The position numbers and the translations under genes were made by a program. Shown here in pieces: positions 38,374-41,597 of a stretch of DNA of 41,597 nucleotides. The stretch covers positions 1 to 41,597 of the forward strand of contig CAUJIV010000114.1 of NCBI GenBank assembly GCA_963205435.1. Direction: 5' to 3'. This stretch comes from Pseudomonadota bacterium (lineage in GTDB: Bacteria > Pseudomonadota > Gammaproteobacteria > Burkholderiales > Rhodocyclaceae). Each line of letters opens with the position of its first letter. The first letter of the stretch is position 1. A model generated the notes under the pieces. The model did no database searches, was not told the origin of the DNA, and was given only the letters and a program-made list of their open reading frames with translations.

Positions 38374-39171
38374 ATGGCTATCGACAACATGGACGAAGAC
38401 GCTGCCGTCCGGCACGAGATGCAGCGCCTGTTCGCCGCGGCGCGGGACGCAGCCAGCGACGAGATGGTCGGCCGCCTTGCCGGTTCCGCCGCCGAGGCGC
38501 TCGACCTGGTCGACCAGGTCGGTCGCGCCGGGCTGGCCAAGGCCATCCCGAAGCTGGCGGAGATGGTGCACAACGGTGACCTCGAGCGGCTGGCGCAGCT
38601 GGCGCGGCTCTATCACGCCGCCCAGGACTCGCTCAACGACGAGATGGTCGGCCGTCTCAGCGGCGCGCTGGGCGACGGTCTCAGCCTGCTCGACCAGGTG
38701 AACCGCTCCGGGCTGGAGAAGGCGCTGCCGGCGATCTCCCGCATGGCCAGCGACGGCGACTTCGAGCGGCTGGCGCAGCTGGCGCGGCTCTATAGCTCGG
38801 CGCAGGACGCGCTCACCGACGGCATGGTCGAGCGGCTCGCCGGCACCCTTGGCGAAGGGCTGTCGCTGCTCGACCGGCTCAACCGCGGCGGCATCAGCCG
38901 GCTGGTGGAAATGCTCGAGCAGCTGCATGCCACGGGGGCGCTGGAGCGCATCGCCAGCACGCTGCCCGCCTTGCTCGAGCGCCTCGACATGGTGGCCGGG
39001 CTGCTCGGCTGCCTCGAGGAGGCGGCGGCGAAGAGCAAGGAGAAGCCGGCCGCCGGCGGCGTCGGCGGCCTGTGGCGCATCATGACCGACGCCGAGACCG
39101 TGCGCTCGCTGCAGTTCCTCGCCACCTTCGGCAAGTTGATGCAGGAGAAGTGCGGCGCGCCTCGCGGCTGA
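38374..39171 (+). CDS. DUF1641-type helical repeat protein
   Basis: 265 residues, predicted all-helical. Residues 29-88, 89-148 and 149 to about 190 are three copies of one 60-residue unit (DEMVGRL..LVDQV.R.GL.KA.P......GD.ERLAQLARLY..AQD.L); the third is partial. The C-terminal part (LPALLERLDMVAGLL and LQFLATFGKLM) carries DUF1641-like features. DUF1641 proteins occur next to SQR-like enzymes and formate dehydrogenase-like genes; their role is unknown, probably a partner or membrane adaptor. It starts 12 bp after the SQR-like gene. GGGGGC is a weak ribosome site. Confidence 0.8.
   Translation: MAIDNMDEDAAVRHEMQRLFAAARDAASDEMVGRLAGSAAEALDLVDQVGRAGLAKAIPKLAEMVHNGDLERLAQLARLYHAAQDSLNDEMVGRLSGALGDGLSLLDQVNRSGLEKALPAISRMASDGDFERLAQLARLYSSAQDALTDGMVERLAGTLGEGLSLLDRLNRGGISRLVEMLEQLHATGALERIASTLPALLERLDMVAGLLGCLEEAAAKSKEKPAAGGVGGLWRIMTDAETVRSLQFLATFGKLMQEKCGAPRG
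38458..38817 (+). repeat. In-frame 180-bp tandem repeat (two full units, third diverging from 38818)
   Basis: DNA of the units is nearly in register: 38458-38474 equals 38638-38654 (17 bases) and 38584-38613 equals 38764-38793 (30 bases), both exactly 180 bp apart. Identity at silent sites suggests recent duplication or gene conversion within the gene. Confidence 0.85.
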
Positions 39172-39196
39172 TTCCGGCGCCTGATCGATCGCGAAA

Positions 39197-39217
39197 GCCG
39201 GCCGCACCGCGGCCGGC
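39197..39217. terminator. Bidirectional hairpin terminator
   Basis: GCCGGCCGC and GCGGCCGGC form a perfect 9-bp stem with loop ACC, between the convergent DUF1641 and thioredoxin-like genes. TTTC follows on the minus strand and CCTTC on the plus strand. Confidence 0.65.
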
Positions 39218-39220
39218 CCT

Positions 39221-40246
39221 TCACTGCGCCAGCTCGCGCCGCTCCTGGCGGGCGCCGGCCGAGGTGGCGCGCGCCTCGACGAAGCGCTGGAACTCCGGCT
39301 GCTTGCGATAGGCGCCGGAGGCGACATAGTCCAGCGCCGAGGCGAGGTGGAAGGGGCGCACGTAGCCCTCGACGCGAAACACCTCGCGGCCGCCGCCATC
39401 GAAGAAGACCAGGCTTGGCGTGTAGGCGATCTTCAGCTGGCGCGCCCAGTCGCGCATCGTCGTCTGCCGGCCCTGCGGCGTCTTCAGCCGCTCGCCGGCG
39501 GCGATGTCCACCCGCGCGGCGCGAAACAGCGGCAGCAGCTCGGCGACCTCGGGCCGCGGGAAGCCCTCGGCGTGCATCTCGTCGCAGGCGGCGCACACCT
39601 TCTGCTCGAACAGCACCAGGGTCGGCCGGCTGTCGCGCCGGGAAAGGTCGAGCGGCGGCGGCAGGAGCCAGGGCTCGGCATGCAGGATGCCGCTGGCCGC
39701 CTCGCGCACGTGCGCGCGCAGGTAGTCACCATAGGCCTGCTTTTTCTCCAGCCGGCCGCCGGCGTAGTCGAGGGCGGCGTGGAACTGGTGCGGCGGGATG
39801 TAGCCGTTCAGCCGCAGCGCCGTGCCGCCGCGCTCGTCGAAGATCAGCAGCGTCGGCGTGAATTGCACGCGCAAGTCCCTGGCGAAGGCCTTTTCCGTCG
39901 TCGCCTTGCCGGCGAGGTCGGTCACCTCGCGGTCGCCCCACAGGTTGATGGCGATGACGTCGAAGTGCTTGCGCGTCTTCGCCGCGATGTCGCGGTCGCC
40001 GAAGTTCTCGCGCAGCAGCTTGGCGCAGTAGGGGCAGCCGTCCTGGTAGAAGTAGAGCATCAGGCGGCGGCCGCCCTTGGCCGCTTCGGCGATGTCCTCG
40101 CGCAGGTCGAGGAAGGACTCCTTGAACCAGGACGGCGGCTCGTGGTAGCCGGGATTGACCATGCCGGGGGCGAGGGTGGCCGGAGCGTCGGCGGCGAGCG
40201 AAGCCGCGGCGAACAGCAGCCCAAGGGAACACAGCAGGATGCGCAT
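39221..40246 (-). CDS. Periplasmic protein with two thioredoxin-like domains (SoxW-like)
   Basis: 341 residues, signal peptide 1-19. The first thioredoxin-like domain has CPYC at 71-74 (YFYQDGCPYCAKL) and cis-Pro in FTPTLLIFD; the second has CAAC at 218-221 (FEQKVCAACDEM) and YTPSLVFFD. Each half also repeats GYIPPHQFHAALDY / GYVRPFHLASALDY. SoxW-type thioredoxins reduce thiol-bound sulfur in the periplasm; two fused domains could act in series. Convergent with the DUF1641 gene; GAAAGGAGG precedes the ATG. The divergent efflux gene lies on the other side. It may release sulfur from the rhodanese or GGC-tailed protein (inference). Confidence 0.85.
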   Translation of the reverse strand: MRILLCSLGLLFAAASLAADAPATLAPGMVNPGYHEPPSWFKESFLDLREDIAEAAKGGRRLMLYFYQDGCPYCAKLLRENFGDRDIAAKTRKHFDVIAINLWGDREVTDLAGKATTEKAFARDLRVQFTPTLLIFDERGGTALRLNGYIPPHQFHAALDYAGGRLEKKQAYGDYLRAHVREAASGILHAEPWLLPPPLDLSRRDSRPTLVLFEQKVCAACDEMHAEGFPRPEVAELLPLFRAARVDIAAGERLKTPQGRQTTMRDWARQLKIAYTPSLVFFDGGGREVFRVEGYVRPFHLASALDYVASGAYRKQPEFQRFVEARATSAGARQERRELAQ

Positions 40247-40310
40247 GCCAGCCTCCTTTCGAACCCGCCTATGGTACATAGGAAGCGGCGCCGCCGCCCG
40301 TCTCGCCATC

Positions 40311-40338
40311 TTGACAAAATATAAGAAAACACTAATAT
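40311..40338 (+). promoter_or_regulatory. Near-consensus sigma70 promoter with overlapping dyad
   Basis: TTGACA (40311-40316, perfect) and TAATAT (40333-40338, 4 of 6) with a 16-bp spacer. Transcription would begin near 40345, at or next to the ATG at 40346, so the mRNA may be leaderless. ATATAAG (40319-40325) and CTAATAT (40332-40338) form an inverted repeat with one mismatch, spanning spacer and -10, suited to a repressor of the ArsR or MarR kind. Confidence 0.7.
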
Positions 40339-40345
40339 ACCTGCC

Positions 40346-41347
40346 ATGCAGAATTCGCGCCTCTTTTGCCTCCTCGCTGCCGTCTTCGCCGGCCCGGCCT
40401 TCGCCCAGGCCGCGCCCGCGGCCGGCCTCGCCAGCGCCACGGTCGAGCTGCGCCAGGTCGACCTGAGCTATCCGGCCGAGGCGGTGGTCGAGGCGACGCG
40501 CCAGGCCACCGTCGCCGCCCAGGTGTCCGGCCGCATCCTGGAAACCCGCGTCGACGCCGGCGACGCGGTGCGCCAGGGCCAGCTGCTGATGCGCATCGAC
40601 GCGCGCGAGGCGCTGGAGAGCCACGCCGCCAGCCAGGCGACGCTGGCCAACGCCAGGGCCGCCTACGAGCGAACGCGCGATCTCTACGCGCAGAAATTCG
40701 TGGCCAAGGCGGCGCTCGACAAGGCCGAGGCCGAGTACAAGGCGGCGCAGGCCGGCGCCGGCGCCACAGGCGCGGCGGCCAGCCATGCCGTCATCGCCTC
40801 GCCGCTGACCGGCTTCGTCGCCCAGCGCCATGTCGAGGCGGGCGAGATGGCGGCTCCCGGCCGGCCGCTGGTCACGGTGTATGACCCGAAGGGGCTGCGC
40901 GTCACCGCCAGCGTGCCGCAGTACAAGCTCGCCGAGGTGCGCGCCCACCTGCGCGCCCGCGTCGAGTTCCCCGACCGCGGCCTGTGGGTCGAGGCGACGC
41001 GGGTCGAGGTCTTCCCCGCCGCCGATCCGCGCACCCACACGGTGACGGCGCGCGTCTATCTGCCCGAGGACCAGCCCGGCCTGATTCCCGGCCTCTTCGC
41101 CCGCGTCCATTTCGTCACCGGCAGCGCGCGCAAGCTGCTGCTGCCCGCCGCCGCCGTGCTGCGCCGCGGCGAGGTGACGGCGGTGTACGTCCTCGACGGC
41201 GACCAGCCGCCGCGCCTGCGCCAGGTGCGCCTGTCCGAGCCGCTCGCCGGCGGCTTCCATGAGGCGTTGGCGGGCGTGACGGCCGGCGAGAAGGTGGCGC
41301 TCGATCCGGTCAAGGCGGGCATCGCCGCAAGACCGGCGGCAAATTGA
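40346..41347 (+). CDS. RND-type efflux periplasmic adaptor (membrane fusion protein)
   Basis: 333 residues with a Sec signal (1-20, AFAQA). The lipoyl half-motifs (ATVAAQVSGRILETRVDAGDAVRQGQ, part shown as AAQVSGRILE, and SPLTGFVAQRHVEAGEMAA), a short helical hairpin (about 89-140), a beta barrel and a C-terminal domain are all recognisable. Such adaptors join an RND pump to an outer-membrane channel. Only the adaptor is in the window; pump gene expected downstream. No ribosome site before ATG, in line with a leaderless start. The substrate is unknown. Confidence 0.88.
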   Translation: MQNSRLFCLLAAVFAGPAFAQAAPAAGLASATVELRQVDLSYPAEAVVEATRQATVAAQVSGRILETRVDAGDAVRQGQLLMRIDAREALESHAASQATLANARAAYERTRDLYAQKFVAKAALDKAEAEYKAAQAGAGATGAAASHAVIASPLTGFVAQRHVEAGEMAAPGRPLVTVYDPKGLRVTASVPQYKLAEVRAHLRARVEFPDRGLWVEATRVEVFPAADPRTHTVTARVYLPEDQPGLIPGLFARVHFVTGSARKLLLPAAAVLRRGEVTAVYVLDGDQPPRLRQVRLSEPLAGGFHEALAGVTAGEKVALDPVKAGIAARPAAN

Positions 41348-41375
41348 CGTCATTCCCGCTATCGCGAGGATGACG
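41348..41375. repeat. REP-like imperfect inverted repeat
   Basis: CGTCATTCCCGC and GCGAGGATGACG are inverted arms with two mismatches, directly after the adaptor stop. The GTCATTCCCGC core is a very common dispersed element of proteobacterial genomes. It may stabilise the 3' end of the message. Confidence 0.55.
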
Positions 41376-41469
41376 GATTGTGGTCTGTGAGCGCAGGGAT
41401 GCAAACGGGGCAAGGGTTTCCTCCCTCCTCCTTCCTCTGATCCCGCCCCTGCGCTCCTTTTATTTCACT

Positions 41470-41495
41470 CCCCTCTCCCGCTTGCGGGAGAGGGG
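41470..41495. repeat. REP-like perfect inverted repeat
   Basis: CCCCTCTCCCGC and GCGGGAGAGGGG are perfect 12-base arms with TT between, followed by a partial second copy (GGGGGAGAGGG) at about 41498-41509. This CCCTCTCCC/GGGAGAGGG element is widely dispersed in proteobacteria. It breaks the space before the expected pump gene. Confidence 0.6.
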
Positions 41496-41525
41496 CCGGG
41501 GGAGAGGGCAAATGACGCGCTGGCC

Positions 41526-41597
41526 CAAACCCAAAACCAAAACCCCCACGCCGGGGGGGGGGGAGAAATTTATAAAAAAGGGGAAAGGCGGGAAAAA
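41526..41597. other. Low-complexity, probably low-quality contig end
   Basis: Composition changes abruptly to runs of A, C and G (11 G at 41553-41563, AAAAAA, GGGG), with no coding potential. This looks like read-end error or an unresolved repeat rather than biology. Confidence 0.6.

Noticed and set aside
38458-38817. Possible CRISPR-like or satellite repeat
   Set aside because: The 180-bp period is in frame and encodes a protein repeat; no short repeats with unique spacers.
22681-40246. Classification as a Sox, Dsr or Ttr operon
   Set aside because: No soxABXYZ, dsrAB or molybdopterin ttrA genes are present; only single families overlap with those systems.

Overview
The window is very GC-rich chromosomal DNA, tightly packed, with many 4-bp ATGA or GTGA start/stop overlaps. 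Gene families and codon style point to a betaproteobacterium, most likely of the Rhodocyclales type. That is an inference from family resemblance; no rRNA or tRNA is present to confirm it. I see no insertion sequence, prophage, CRISPR array or tRNA. The last 70 bases or so look like a poor-quality contig end.

Region 1 (1-2678): the end of a LutC-type lactate-utilization protein with an unexpected TPR-like stretch in front, convergent with a membrane Ser/Thr protein kinase that has an extracytoplasmic sensor segment. Region 2 (3026-18041) is an ion-homeostasis island. It holds a divergent cation/proton antiporter, the ybdK plus glutamine-amidotransferase pair, then on the minus strand a Usp protein, a Na+/Ca2+-type exchanger, a SERCA-like Ca2+ P-type ATPase, a LapA-like protein, a second Usp protein, an NhaP2-type antiporter and dinB. 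On the plus strand follow an NhaD-like antiporter and a Kef-type antiporter. Region 3 (18187-22570): a Met/Gly-rich secreted protein and a complete TRAP transporter (dctP-dctQ-dctM) closed by a clear intrinsic terminator.

Region 4 (22681-40246) is the most interesting part, a sulfur and redox locus. A thioredoxin/DsbD-like membrane protein overlaps an octaheme cytochrome of the tetrathionate-reductase family. A cytochrome b and a c-type/heme-d1 beta-propeller protein follow. After a convergent ribbon-helix-helix regulator comes a compressed operon: two half-size YeeE/YedE sulfur permeases, a TusA-like protein, membrane microproteins (one ending in a flexible Gly-rich tail with terminal Gly-Gly-Cys), a membrane-anchored rhodanese that has lost its catalytic cysteines, three tiny DsrE/TusBCD-like proteins, an intact periplasmic rhodanese and an unusual c-type cytochrome. 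Past a dehydrogenase/MFS pair there is a second sulfur operon: DsrE2-like, TusA, an SQR-like flavoprotein and a repeat-built DUF1641 protein. It is convergent with a double-thioredoxin periplasmic protein.

Region 5 (40311-41597): a near-consensus promoter with an overlapping dyad drives an RND-type membrane-fusion protein; its pump partner would lie beyond the window, and REP-like hairpins follow.

Working model (inference): reduced or mixed-valence sulfur (thiosulfate, tetrathionate, persulfide) is handled outside by cytochromes, rhodanese and thioredoxin-like proteins. It is moved through the YeeE-like permeases and passed inside between TusA, DsrE-like carriers and the SQR-like enzyme, with electrons going to or from the quinone pool. 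The C-terminal GGC microprotein could be a membrane-tethered sulfur carrier analogous to the SoxY arm.
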